From Corticibacter populi (GTDB lineage: Bacteria > Pseudomonadota > Gammaproteobacteria > Burkholderiales > Burkholderiaceae_C), in NCBI RefSeq assembly GCF_004217315.1, contig NZ_SGWR01000001.1, positions 62,001 through 126,000 of the forward strand: 64,000 bases of DNA. Direction: 5' to 3'. Made by a program: the position numbers and the translations under genes. The notes beneath the pieces are model-generated. The model was not told where the DNA came from, ran no database searches, and saw nothing but the letters and a program-made list of their open reading frames with translations. Of the stretch, positions 56,381 through 64,000 are shown piece by piece; within the stretch, counting starts at the first letter, position 1, and every line of letters starts with the position of its first letter.

Positions 56381-58519
56381 ATGTTTGCTCCCCCGATGCA
56401 ACAGCGCCACCCGGTGCGGCGCCTTGCGCAACTCCTGCTGGCCACTTCCATGGCGCTGGCTCTTGCGGCCTGTGGCGGCGACGATGACGACGTGACCGAA
56501 GTCCCGGGCCAGCCGGAGACCCCGGAAACACCGCAGATCAGCAGCGCCAGCGCCGAGCTCGCGCTGCTGGCGACCACCGACTTGCACGCCAACGTGCTGG
56601 GTTACGACTATTTCAAGCTGGCCGAGGATCCTTCTTATGGGTTCGATCGCACGGCCACGCTGATCCGTACCGTGCGTGAGGAATTTGCCAACACGCTGCT
56701 GGTTGACAACGGCGATACCATCCAGGGCACGGCGCTGGCTGATTATGAGGCGCTGGTGGCGCCGCTGCCTTGCGGGCAGCAGCTGTCGATCTACAAGGCC
56801 ATGGCCGAGCTGCAATACGATGTGGGCACGCTGGGCAACCACGAGTTCAACTACGGGCTGCCTTTTCTCAACCAGGTGCTCGGTGGCGGTCTGGAGGTTG
56901 ACGGTGTCGATGCCGGCCAGCGTTGCGCCGGTGCGGGCTTTCCCATGGCGCTGGCGAATGTGTCCAGCGTCAAGACCGGTAAGCCGCTGATCGCGCCGTA
57001 CGTGATCGTCGAGCGCGATATCACGGCCGTGCAGGATGATGGCCAGAGCGTCACGCTGCCGATCAAGATCGGCTTCGTTGGCCTGACCACGCCCGGCATC
57101 ATGAACTGGGACAAGCGCTACCTCGACGGCAAGGTCACGGTGCAGGACGGCCTGGAAGCGGCGCAGCAGTATGTGCCGGAAGTGCGTGCCCAAGGTGCCG
57201 ACCTGGTGTTCGTGCTGCTGCATGGCGGCATGAGTGATGGCAGCTACAACGCCGGCAGCGAGAACCCCGGCTGGCACATCGCCAGGGAGGTCGATGGCAT
57301 CGACGGGCTGGTGATGGGGCACCAGCACAACAGCTTCCCGGACCGCAGCAGCAATCCGCAGTACGCTTACGAAGGCGTGGACCATGCCGCCGGAACCGTG
57401 CATGGCGTGCCGGCGGTGATGCCCAGTTCCTGGGGCAAGGCGCTGGGCGTGATGGCCTATTCGCTCCAGTGGGACGGGCAGCAGTGGCGGGTCGATGATG
57501 CCAGGACCGAGGTGGAACTGCGCACCATTCTGACGGGGCAGGATGCCGGCGGCGCCAACCAGTATGTCCAGCCCGATGCGGCGGTGAGCGCATCCGTGCA
57601 GACCCAGCACGAGGCCACCATCGAGTACGTGAAAACGCCGATCGGCACCACCGATTTTCGCATGAGCACGCTGTTTGCCGATGTGGGCGATCCGGGGGCC
57701 ATCCAGCTGGTCAACCAGGCGCAGCAGGACTACGTCAGCCGTTACGTCAGCGAGAACCTGCCCGAACATGCCGGCGTGCCGGTGCTCTCGATCAGCGCGC
57801 CGTTCAAGGCCGGTTATCAAAGCGGGCAGGACTATACCGACGTGGCAGCCGGACCGCTGGCCATCTTCAATGCAGCCGACCTCTATCTCTATCCGAACAC
57901 GGTGTATGCGGTGAAGGTCAATGGCGATGAGCTGAAACTGTGGCTGGAGAATGCCGCACTGCGCTTCAATCGCATCGATCCGGCCAGCACGGCGGACCAA
58001 TGGCTGATCAAGGATGTCAGCACCGGCCAGGTCCCAGCGGGCGAATCGGCTTTTGCCGGCTACAACTTCGACATGTTCACCTCGGCGGATATCCAGTACG
58101 AGATCGACGTGACGCAGCCGACTGGCAGTCGCATCCGCAACCTCCAGTACCAGGGGCTGCCGGTTGTCGCCAGCCAGTCCTTCATTGTTGCCACCAACAA
58201 TTACCGGGCCGAGAGCAGCGCGCGCTACATCCTCGGCGAGGGCAAGGCCTTCGACATCATCTTCGCATCGCCGGATGCCAACCGCGATGTGGTGATCAAC
58301 TACATCAAGGAGCATCCGGGCATCACCCGGGCGGCCAATGGTGCGGCGCGCAGCTGGCGCTTCACACCGGTGCAGACGGCCGGCAAGGTGTTGTTCAAGT
58401 CGGGGCGTGACGCGCTGGCAGTGGCGCAGGACGCCGGCCTGGGCCAGGTTGCGCTCGATAGCGCGGATGATGGCTCCAGTCAGGGCCGCGCGGTCTATCG
58501 CATCGATCTGTCGCAGTAA
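56381..58519 (+). CDS. cpdB: 2',3'-cyclic-nucleotide 2'-phosphodiesterase / 3'-nucleotidase (CpdB-like lipoprotein)
   Basis: This 712-residue protein is a secreted metallophosphatase of the 5'-nucleotidase superfamily. It has a lipobox (LAAC, cysteine at about 31), the metallophosphatase motifs TTDLHANVLGYDYF, VDNGDTIQGTAL, LGNHEFNYG and MGHQHNSFP, and a C-terminal nucleotidase domain. The YDYF after LHAN favours CpdB over UshA. It would release phosphate and nucleosides from extracellular nucleotides. GAGAAGG precedes the ATG. A C-terminal extra segment of about 60 residues follows the usual end. Confidence 0.88.
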   Translation: MFAPPMQQRHPVRRLAQLLLATSMALALAACGGDDDDVTEVPGQPETPETPQISSASAELALLATTDLHANVLGYDYFKLAEDPSYGFDRTATLIRTVREEFANTLLVDNGDTIQGTALADYEALVAPLPCGQQLSIYKAMAELQYDVGTLGNHEFNYGLPFLNQVLGGGLEVDGVDAGQRCAGAGFPMALANVSSVKTGKPLIAPYVIVERDITAVQDDGQSVTLPIKIGFVGLTTPGIMNWDKRYLDGKVTVQDGLEAAQQYVPEVRAQGADLVFVLLHGGMSDGSYNAGSENPGWHIAREVDGIDGLVMGHQHNSFPDRSSNPQYAYEGVDHAAGTVHGVPAVMPSSWGKALGVMAYSLQWDGQQWRVDDARTEVELRTILTGQDAGGANQYVQPDAAVSASVQTQHEATIEYVKTPIGTTDFRMSTLFADVGDPGAIQLVNQAQQDYVSRYVSENLPEHAGVPVLSISAPFKAGYQSGQDYTDVAAGPLAIFNAADLYLYPNTVYAVKVNGDELKLWLENAALRFNRIDPASTADQWLIKDVSTGQVPAGESAFAGYNFDMFTSADIQYEIDVTQPTGSRIRNLQYQGLPVVASQSFIVATNNYRAESSARYILGEGKAFDIIFASPDANRDVVINYIKEHPGITRAANGAARSWRFTPVQTAGKVLFKSGRDALAVAQDAGLGQVALDSADDGSSQGRAVYRIDLSQ

Positions 58520-58596
58520 GAGCCTGCCTGGGGTGCAACGCCATGGGCTGGAGGTCCATGGCGCTGCATGCCCTTGCGATCAACAAGAAAGAGAAG

Positions 58597-58638
58597 GGGC
58601 GGATGGGCCACTTGCCGTGGCGCATCCGCCCTTTGTTT
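58597..58638 (+). terminator. Intrinsic terminator after the nucleotidase gene
   Basis: A 9-bp perfect stem (GGGCGGATG / CATCCGCCC), extended by an inner GCCAC/GTGGC stem, ends in TTTGTTT. It is between two convergent genes. Confidence 0.85.
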
Positions 58639-58676
58639 GGGGGCAGGGCGCGTTGGGGCCGCCTGGTGGCGGCGAT

Positions 58677-60383
58677 TTACAAAGCCTGCAGTTCGCTGTT
58701 CAGATGGCGTTCCGGTTCCGGTGCTGGCTCCGGTGTTGGCGCCGGTTGCGGCTCGGCGGGCAGGGGCTCCGGGTCGACCGGTGCGGTCGGCACCTCCAGG
58801 TAGGGCAGCTGCAGGGCCTGGCTGGTCAGGCTGCGGATCTCATTGGTCAGCGCCGGGCTGTCATTGAGCTGGCGGCCATAGGACGGGATGATGCGTTTGA
58901 GCTGTTCTTCCCAGCCTTGTGCCATTTGCTGCGGGAAGGCTTTTTTCAACACGCTGAGCATGATCGGCGGCGAGGTGGAGGCGCCCGGCGATGCACCCAG
59001 CAGTGCCGCGATGGTGCCGGCCTCGTCCGTCACGATCTCGGTGCCGAACTGCAGCACGGTGCCTTTTTGCGGGTCCTTCTTGATGACCTGCACGCGCTGG
59101 CCGGCCGTGACCAGGCGCCAGTCCTCACGTTTGGCCGCTGGGAAGTACTTGATCAGTTCGGCATGGCGGTCTTCGTCGGACAGCATGGCCTGCTGCATCA
59201 GGTAGCGCACCAGGTCGAGGTTGTGCGAGCCGACGGTGAGCATGCCCAGCACGTTGTGGTTGTTGACCGAGGAGAACAGGTCGAACCACGAGCCTTCCTT
59301 GAGGAATTTGGTGCTGTAGAGTGCAAACGGGCCGAACAGCACGACCGGCTTGCCGTCGAGCCGGCGCGCGTCGAGGTGGGGCACGGACATCGGCGGGGAG
59401 CCGGCCTCGGCCTTGCCGTAGGCCTTGACGTCATGGCGCCCGGTGATGCCCGGCGCCTCGAAGGCCAGGAACTGGCCGCCGACCGGGAAGCCCGCGTAAT
59501 TCTGCGCCTCGGGTATGCCCGAGAGTTGCAGCAGCTTCAGCGAGGCGCCACCGGCACCGATGAACACGAAGCGTGATTTGATGGTGCGCTCCTGGCCGCT
59601 CCGGAGGTCGCGGACCGTGACGTTCCAGGTTCGGTCATCGTTCTGGCGCAGCGCGCGCACTTCATACTGCAGTTGCATCTGGAAGTTCGGGTGGCGCTGC
59701 AGCGCCGCCGTCAGCTGCCGGGTGATGACGCCGAAATTCACATCCGTGCCCAGCGGCATGTAGGTGGCGGCGATCTTCTGGCCGGCATCGCGTCCCTCGA
59801 TCATCAGCGGTGCCCAGGCGCGGATCTGCTCCGGATCTTCCGAGAACTGCATGCCGTGGAAGAGCGGGTTCTGGATCAGCGCGGCATGGCGCTTGCGCAG
59901 GTATTCGATGTTCTCGTCCCCCCAGACGAAGCTCATGTGCGGCGTGGGGTTGATGAAATCGCCGGGTGCCTGCAGGCGGCCTTGCTGCACCTGGTGGGCC
60001 CAGAACTGGCGTGAGACCTCGAACTGTTCGGCGATGGCGACCGCGCGGGCCGTCTCGATGCTGCCGTCCGGCAACTCCGGCGTGTAGTTCAATTCGGCAA
60101 AGCCGGAGTGGCCGGTGCCGGCGTTGTTCCAGCCATTGGAGCTTTCGAGCGCCACATCGTCGAGACGCTCGAACAATCGCACCTGCCAATCGGGCTCCAG
60201 TTCCTGGAGATAGGTGGCCAGCGTCACGCTCATGATGCCGCCGCCGATCAGCACGGCGTCAACGGGCTGCTCATTGTCGGCGGGCGGTACCGAGCGCTCG
60301 TACAGCGGCCAGTACAGGAACACGGCTCCCGCGATGAGCAGCAGCACCAACAGGGCGGCCAGTGTCTTGAAGAGTTTCTTCAT
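58677..60383 (-). CDS. mqo: Malate:quinone oxidoreductase, membrane-anchored form
   Basis: This 568-residue FAD enzyme oxidises malate to oxaloacetate and reduces quinone. The core (about 45-530) has the FAD-binding [16 protein letters not shown] start, the [22 protein letters not shown] signature (read in parts) and the late [14 protein letters not shown] motif. Unusually for the classical enzyme, it has an N-terminal membrane helix (about 7-27) and a C-terminal tail of about 35 residues rich in Pro, Glu and Ala. The start has no strong ribosome-binding site. A terminator-like hairpin lies in its leader. Confidence 0.92.
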   Translation of the reverse strand: MKKLFKTLAALLVLLLIAGAVFLYWPLYERSVPPADNEQPVDAVLIGGGIMSVTLATYLQELEPDWQVRLFERLDDVALESSNGWNNAGTGHSGFAELNYTPELPDGSIETARAVAIAEQFEVSRQFWAHQVQQGRLQAPGDFINPTPHMSFVWGDENIEYLRKRHAALIQNPLFHGMQFSEDPEQIRAWAPLMIEGRDAGQKIAATYMPLGTDVNFGVITRQLTAALQRHPNFQMQLQYEVRALRQNDDRTWNVTVRDLRSGQERTIKSRFVFIGAGGASLKLLQLSGIPEAQNYAGFPVGGQFLAFEAPGITGRHDVKAYGKAEAGSPPMSVPHLDARRLDGKPVVLFGPFALYSTKFLKEGSWFDLFSSVNNHNVLGMLTVGSHNLDLVRYLMQQAMLSDEDRHAELIKYFPAAKREDWRLVTAGQRVQVIKKDPQKGTVLQFGTEIVTDEAGTIAALLGASPGASTSPPIMLSVLKKAFPQQMAQGWEEQLKRIIPSYGRQLNDSPALTNEIRSLTSQALQLPYLEVPTAPVDPEPLPAEPQPAPTPEPAPEPERHLNSELQAL

Positions 60384-60764
60384 GCGTGAATTCCAGAAAG
60401 ACGAACAAGGGGAAGATGGAGGAAAAGAGGAAAAGAAAAGCGCAGGCCGGTTGAGGGCCTGCGCTTCATCTTTTGGGGTGGCGCGATTCTAGCAATGAGT
60501 CTCAATATCCATTATGGGGAAGCGGGCATCGCGGCCGGTATCGCGCCAAGCAGACAGCGCCGGTCTGTGGTTTCCATGAATCGCATCGGCGTCTTCTTGC
60601 CGCGCTTGCCAGACGTCAGGTCTGCGCTGCCGCTCGTGCCTTGCGCTACGATCCGGGGGCTGCGTCCAGCCCGCAGCATCGCATGCAATGTCCAATGGCT
60701 GACGCGATACAGGCATGGCTCTTCTGGAACGTGCCCAAGGTCTTTTCGAGGGAGAGGTGCACCA
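60384..60764. other. 381-bp divergent intergenic region
   Basis: Between mqo (minus) and the peptidase gene (plus) no gene is supported. It contains the hairpin at 60438-60466 and a purine-rich stretch (60384-60437) that becomes a pyrimidine-rich leader of mqo on the minus strand. Confidence 0.5.
60438..60466 (-). terminator. Terminator-like hairpin in the mqo leader
   Basis: An 11-bp perfect stem (AAGCGCAGGCC / GGCCTGCGCTT) with a 7-nt loop is followed on the minus strand by a T-rich tail (TTTCTTTTCC). It lies 55-83 bp before the mqo start, with no minus-strand gene upstream that it could serve, so an attenuator in the mqo leader is the simplest reading. Confidence 0.6.
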
Positions 60765-61625
60765 ATGTTCCGATGGCTGGCAGGACTGGGAGCGTCCCGG
60801 CGCGCGGTGGCGCGCCTGGAGGCGGCGATTCCCGGTGCGCTGTGGCGCGAGACGGTGGCCAGCATGCCGTTCCTGGCCGGTCTGGGGGCGGCCGACGAGG
60901 CCGAATTGCGCCGCAAGGCCGCCTGGCTGCTGGCGAGCAAACGCTTCAGCGGTGCCCATGGCCTGCAGGTGAGTGATGCGATGGCGCTGGCCATCGCCAT
61001 CCAGGCGGCCCTGCCGATCCTGCGGCTCGATACCGCCTGGTACGAGGGCTGGGTCGGCATCATCGTCTACCCCGGCGCATTCATGGTGCGCCATCCGGTC
61101 GTCGACAAGAACGGTCTGGTGCATGACGGCTCGCACGAAGCCGATGGCGAAGCCTGGGATGGCGGGCCGCTGATCCTGTCCTGGCAGGCCGCAGCGCCGA
61201 CGCAGGACCAGGGCGATGTCAACGTCGTCATCCACGAGTTCGCGCACAAGCTGGATCTGCGCAGTGGCCTGGCTGACGGCATGCCGGGCCTGACCGGCAG
61301 CGGTATCGAGCCGGCGCACTGGCAGCAGGTGCTGGCGCAGGCTTTCGAGGCCTTTGTCGAGGCCGTGGAGGCGGTCGAGGCGGCCATTCCGGAGCACATC
61401 GACCCGGATTCCATCCAGGCCGATGCCTGGTATGGGCGCCTGCCGCTCGATCCCTACGCGGCGACCGACCCCGCCGAATTCTTTGCCGTCAGCTCCGAGG
61501 CGTTTTTTGTCGATCCGGCGCGGCTGGCGTTCTGGCAGCCTGCGTGGTACAGCTTGCTGGTGGGTTTCTATCGGCAGAATCCGCTGCTGCGCCTGGATGA
61601 GGCAGGCGCTAACAGATTCTCATGA
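60765..61625 (+). CDS. mtfA: Zinc-dependent peptidase, MtfA-like (M90 family)
   Basis: This 286-residue protein has the zinc motif [10 protein letters not shown] (His157, Glu158, His161) of the M90 family, in which E. coli MtfA binds the repressor Mlc and acts as an aminopeptidase. The family segments IVYPGAFMV and [10 protein letters not shown] (with the third metal ligand) are present. ATG 60765 follows GGGAGAGG. No Mlc or ptsG gene is nearby, so its partner is unknown. Confidence 0.9.
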   Translation: MFRWLAGLGASRRAVARLEAAIPGALWRETVASMPFLAGLGAADEAELRRKAAWLLASKRFSGAHGLQVSDAMALAIAIQAALPILRLDTAWYEGWVGIIVYPGAFMVRHPVVDKNGLVHDGSHEADGEAWDGGPLILSWQAAAPTQDQGDVNVVIHEFAHKLDLRSGLADGMPGLTGSGIEPAHWQQVLAQAFEAFVEAVEAVEAAIPEHIDPDSIQADAWYGRLPLDPYAATDPAEFFAVSSEAFFVDPARLAFWQPAWYSLLVGFYRQNPLLRLDEAGANRFS

Positions 61626-61830
61626 CAGGCTGACGGTTGCGCTTGCCGCAACACTGTGTTGTGGTGGCTGGCGCTCGCTGTACCAGCATGGGCATGGCAT
61701 CAGGAGTACAGTGGATACGAGTTGCAGGCCTGCTTCATGTCCATATGACCAGGCCGCGCAGGCATCGCCCGGCCCGCTACAGCCTTTGCGATGCCATCCT
61801 GTTCCGTAGCAGACAAAGGATGTTTGAAAC

Positions 61831-63219
61831 ATGGCTTACGCAACCGTCAATCCATATACCGGAGAATTGGTCAAGAGCTTTCCAGAGGCCACCGACGAGC
61901 AGGTCAAGCAGGCCATTGCCGATGCCCACGAGGCGCACCTGGCCTGGCGCGAGACCGCTTTTGCAGAACGCGCGGCCGTGCTGAACAAGGCTGCGGCGCT
62001 GCTGCGCGCCAAGAGCTTCGATTACGCCAGCCTGCTGACCCTGGAGATGGGCAAGCTGATCGGCGAGGCCGAGGCGGAGGTTGAACTCTCGGCCCAGATT
62101 CTCGAATACTTCGCCAAGCATGCCGAGGCGCTGCTGGCGCCTGAGACCCTGCCGGTGGCTGCGGCCGACGGCAAGGCGGTGGTGGTGCACGAGCCGCTGG
62201 GCGTGCTGCTGGCCATCGAGCCGTGGAACTTCCCGTACTACCAGATCGCCCGTATCCTGGCGCCGCAGCTCTCGGCGGGCAACACGCTGCTGCTCAAGCA
62301 TGCCGGCAATGTGCCGCAAAGCGCAGCCGCCTTCGAGGCGCTGATGCTTGAGGCCGGCCTGCCCAAGGGCGCCTTCATCAACCTGTACCCGAGCTATGCG
62401 CAGATCAACCTGATCATCAATGATCCGCGTGTGCGTGGCGTGGCGCTGACCGGCTCCGAGGCAGCCGGTGCCGTTGTCGCGGCCGAAGCGGGCAAGGCAC
62501 TCAAGAAATCCACCATGGAGCTTGGCGGTGCCGATGCGTTTGTCGTGCTGGCCGATGCCGATCTGCCCAAGACTGCCCAGTGGGGCGTGTTCGGCCGCCA
62601 CTGGAACGGCGGCCAGGTGTGTGTCTCGTCCAAGCGCATGATCATCGAGGATGCCGTCTACGACGAATACCTGCGCCTCTATACCGAAGGCGTGGCAGCC
62701 CTCAAGGCGGGCGATCCGACCGACCGCAGTACGACGCTGGCGCCGCTGTCCTCGCAGAAAGCCGCCGATGAGGTGCGCGAGAAGATCCAGCAAGCCGTTG
62801 CCCACGGCGCCACTGCCACCGAAGTCGGCCCCAAGGTGCCGACGCGGGGCGCCTTCGTGCAGCCGACCATCCTCACCAATGTGACGCCGGACAACCCGGC
62901 CTATTACTGGGAGTTCTTCGGTCCGGTCTCGATGATCCTGCGTGCCAAGGACGAGGACGATGCGGTGCGCATCGCCAATGATTCGCCCTTCGGCCTGGGT
63001 GGCTCGGTGTTCTCCAAGGATGTGGCCCGCGCCGAGAAGCTTGCGCACCGCGTCTCCACCGGCATGGTGTTCGTCAATCACCCGACCCGCGTCAAGGCCG
63101 ACATGCCGTTCGGCGGCGTGCGCAATTCCGGCTATGGCCGCGAGCTGATCAACCTGGGCATCAAGGAGTTCGTCAATCACAAGCTCGTCAATGTGGTCGA
63201 CATCGACGCCCCGTTCTGA
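61831..63219 (+). CDS. NAD(P)-dependent succinate-semialdehyde dehydrogenase (ALDH family)
   Basis: This 462-residue aldehyde dehydrogenase has the catalytic glutamate in MELGGADAFVVL (Glu230) and the catalytic cysteine in NGGQVCVSSKR (Cys264), plus the Rossmann segment IEPWNFPYYQIARILAP. The length and opening (VNPYTGELVKSFPEATDEQV) match the shorter succinate-semialdehyde dehydrogenases (GabD/Sad type). No GABA aminotransferase gene is adjacent. The substrate is inferred from similarity of motifs. It ends before two strong hairpins. Confidence 0.9.
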   Translation: MAYATVNPYTGELVKSFPEATDEQVKQAIADAHEAHLAWRETAFAERAAVLNKAAALLRAKSFDYASLLTLEMGKLIGEAEAEVELSAQILEYFAKHAEALLAPETLPVAAADGKAVVVHEPLGVLLAIEPWNFPYYQIARILAPQLSAGNTLLLKHAGNVPQSAAAFEALMLEAGLPKGAFINLYPSYAQINLIINDPRVRGVALTGSEAAGAVVAAEAGKALKKSTMELGGADAFVVLADADLPKTAQWGVFGRHWNGGQVCVSSKRMIIEDAVYDEYLRLYTEGVAALKAGDPTDRSTTLAPLSSQKAADEVREKIQQAVAHGATATEVGPKVPTRGAFVQPTILTNVTPDNPAYYWEFFGPVSMILRAKDEDDAVRIANDSPFGLGGSVFSKDVARAEKLAHRVSTGMVFVNHPTRVKADMPFGGVRNSGYGRELINLGIKEFVNHKLVNVVDIDAPF

Positions 63220-63248
63220 GGACGGGTTCTAAGGCGCTTCCGAGGCAT

Positions 63249-63270
63249 ATCGGGCCCTTGCGGGCCCGAT
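63249..63270 (+). terminator. First hairpin after the dehydrogenase gene
   Basis: A 9-bp perfect stem (ATCGGGCCC / GGGCCCGAT) without a T-run; it stands next to a stronger terminator. Confidence 0.6.
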
Positions 63271-63287
63271 GCCGTCCGCGATGCGCA

Positions 63288-63318
63288 AAGCGGTCCGCCT
63301 GGCGGGCCGCTTTTTTTT
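63288..63318 (+). terminator. Intrinsic terminator after the dehydrogenase gene
   Basis: A GC-rich stem (AAAGCGG...CCGCTTT with an inner CCGCC/GCGG pairing) is directly followed by a run of eight T. Confidence 0.88.
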
Positions 63319-63539
63319 GTATTTGCACCGGGGCATGCTCTGGCGCATCGGGCGCCGCGCAGGTCATCCACAGTCGCGGTGGAAAAAGCTGTGGACAAGT
63401 TGTCGATCCGCTATGGAGGGCCCTCGAAGCGCAGGTCCATTGCCCAAAAACGCGGCAGTCGGCACGACCGGCTGGCAGGGCGCATGCCTACAATGGTCTG
63501 GTAGCGGCGATCATCCATGAAAGAAACGGAGACACCGAC

Positions 63540-64000
63540 ATGGAGAAGGAACCCCCGGCAGAAGCGCCCGCGCGCCAGGCAGTGGCGCAGAACCTGCACG
63601 GATTGGCGAACTTTCTGCGCCAGCATCCGCCATTCGACCAGATGGAGCCTGGCCATGTGCTGGAACTGCTCGAACACTGCCGGCTGGAATTCTTCGCGGC
63701 AGGCAGTGTGGTGCTGGCGCCCGAGCATGGTCTTGTTCGCCACTGGTATCTGTTGCGCCAGGGGCATGTGACGGGGCTGCGCCCGGGGGGCGAGGGCGAG
63801 CCCGACCAACATGTCGAGCTGTGGCCGGGCGAGGGCTTCCCTTATGGTGCACTGCTGGGTGAGCGGCCCACCCGCAGCCGCTTCGTAGCGGCCGAGGACA
63901 GCTTCTGCCTACTGCTGCCGGCTGCCGCTTTTGGCCGCTTGCTGCAGCGCTCCGAGGTGTTGCGCGATTTCGCGCTGCGCGGCGTCAGTGGCCTGCTGGG
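63540..64000 (+). CDS. DUF294-type nucleotidyltransferase/cyclic-nucleotide-binding protein, N-terminal part
   Basis: This frame is open from ATG 63540 to the window edge (153 codons seen). The visible part reads as a cyclic-nucleotide-binding (cNMP) fold: NFLRQHPPFDQMEPGHVLELLEHC, then FFAAGSVVLAPEHG, WYLLRQGHVTG and RSRFVAAEDSFCLLLPAAAFGRLL (each read in parts). That N-terminal domain followed by a CBS pair and a DUF294 nucleotidyltransferase is a common betaproteobacterial architecture, but the rest is out of view. A CGGAGA site precedes the start. Confidence 0.7.
   Translation, partial: MEKEPPAEAPARQAVAQNLHGLANFLRQHPPFDQMEPGHVLELLEHCRLEFFAAGSVVLAPEHGLVRHWYLLRQGHVTGLRPGGEGEPDQHVELWPGEGFPYGALLGERPTRSRFVAAEDSFCLLLPAAAFGRLLQRSEVLRDFALRGVSGLL

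Larger units (their letters stand above)
63220..63539. other. 320-bp intergenic region
   Basis: After the dehydrogenase this region contains two terminator hairpins (63249-63318), two facing DnaA-box-like 9-mers (63364-63372 and 63390-63398) and a TACAAT hexamer at 63489 that may be a -10 for the next gene. No gene is supported in it. Confidence 0.5.

Noticed and set aside
63364-63398. Replication origin
   Set aside because: Only two imperfect DnaA boxes, no AT-rich unwinding region and no dnaA, dnaN, parA or parB nearby.
1-64000. tRNA, rRNA, CRISPR arrays, intact insertion sequences or prophage
   Set aside because: Reading both strands gave no tRNA TPsiC-arm pattern at a plausible locus, no regularly spaced repeats, and no transposase, integrase or phage structural gene. 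A tRNA scan would be decisive and was not possible.

Overview
The window reads as a stretch of chromosome from a high-GC betaproteobacterium of the order Burkholderiales, most like Comamonadaceae or a close relative. I base this on gene content and order: ndk-rlmN-pilW-rodZ-ispG-hisS-yfgM-bamB-der-hfq-hflX-hflK-hflC, ribBA-ribH-nusB-aminotransferase, petABC-sspA-sspB and tatABC are all typical neighbourhoods of that group. No rRNA, tRNA, CRISPR array, prophage or intact insertion sequence was seen.

Layout. 1-2168: the end of an Mla-type lipid transport operon (ATPase tail, MCE protein, lipoprotein), interrupted by a 268-bp nested inverted-repeat element. 2198-3690 (minus): FMN-dependent lactate dehydrogenase and a small unknown protein. 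3861-6399: polyphosphate kinase behind a good Pho-box match. 6487-10045 (minus): both bacterial N-degron aminoacyl-transferases (aat, bpt), an IclR regulator and an unknown protein. 10317-13282 (minus): a TRAP transporter whose binding-protein gene is separated from the permease genes by a hairpin. 13488-20704: a small lipoprotein, macro-domain protein, metG, an ABM-fold protein, an aminotransferase, nusB, ribH and ribBA. 20899-28780: a membrane protein, patatin, HIT protein, a decayed LysR gene, tatABC, a DegS-like protease, a GbsR-type regulator, Nif3 and MscL. 28940-35833: cytochrome bc1 (petABC), sspA, sspB, surE, pcm, nlpD. 35993-54157: RNA-modifying enzymes (rluD, rluB, rlmN), scpB, ndk, and the long pilW-to-hflC block. 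54420-64000: a DUF2501 protein, a two-gene YeeE/YedE sulfur transporter, a CpdB-like nucleotidase, membrane-anchored malate:quinone oxidoreductase, an MtfA-like peptidase, succinate-semialdehyde dehydrogenase and the start of a DUF294-type protein.

How the genes work together. Respiratory functions are prominent: LldD and Mqo feed electrons to quinone, petABC passes them on, and Tat exports the Rieske protein. Protein quality control is another theme: Aat/Bpt tagging, SspB delivery to ClpXP, HflK/HflC control of FtsH, DegS-like and MtfA peptidases, and Pcm repair. Phosphate metabolism appears through ppk with its Pho box and a nucleotidase with a weaker candidate box.

Most of the window is conserved housekeeping DNA. 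The least explained object is the nested inverted-repeat element at 160-427. Other points worth checking are the LysR relic between the HIT gene and tatA, overlapping hairpins behind metG, a terminator-like hairpin in the mqo leader, a RibBA lacking the cysteines of GTP cyclohydrolase II, and the absence of rpoS next to nlpD.
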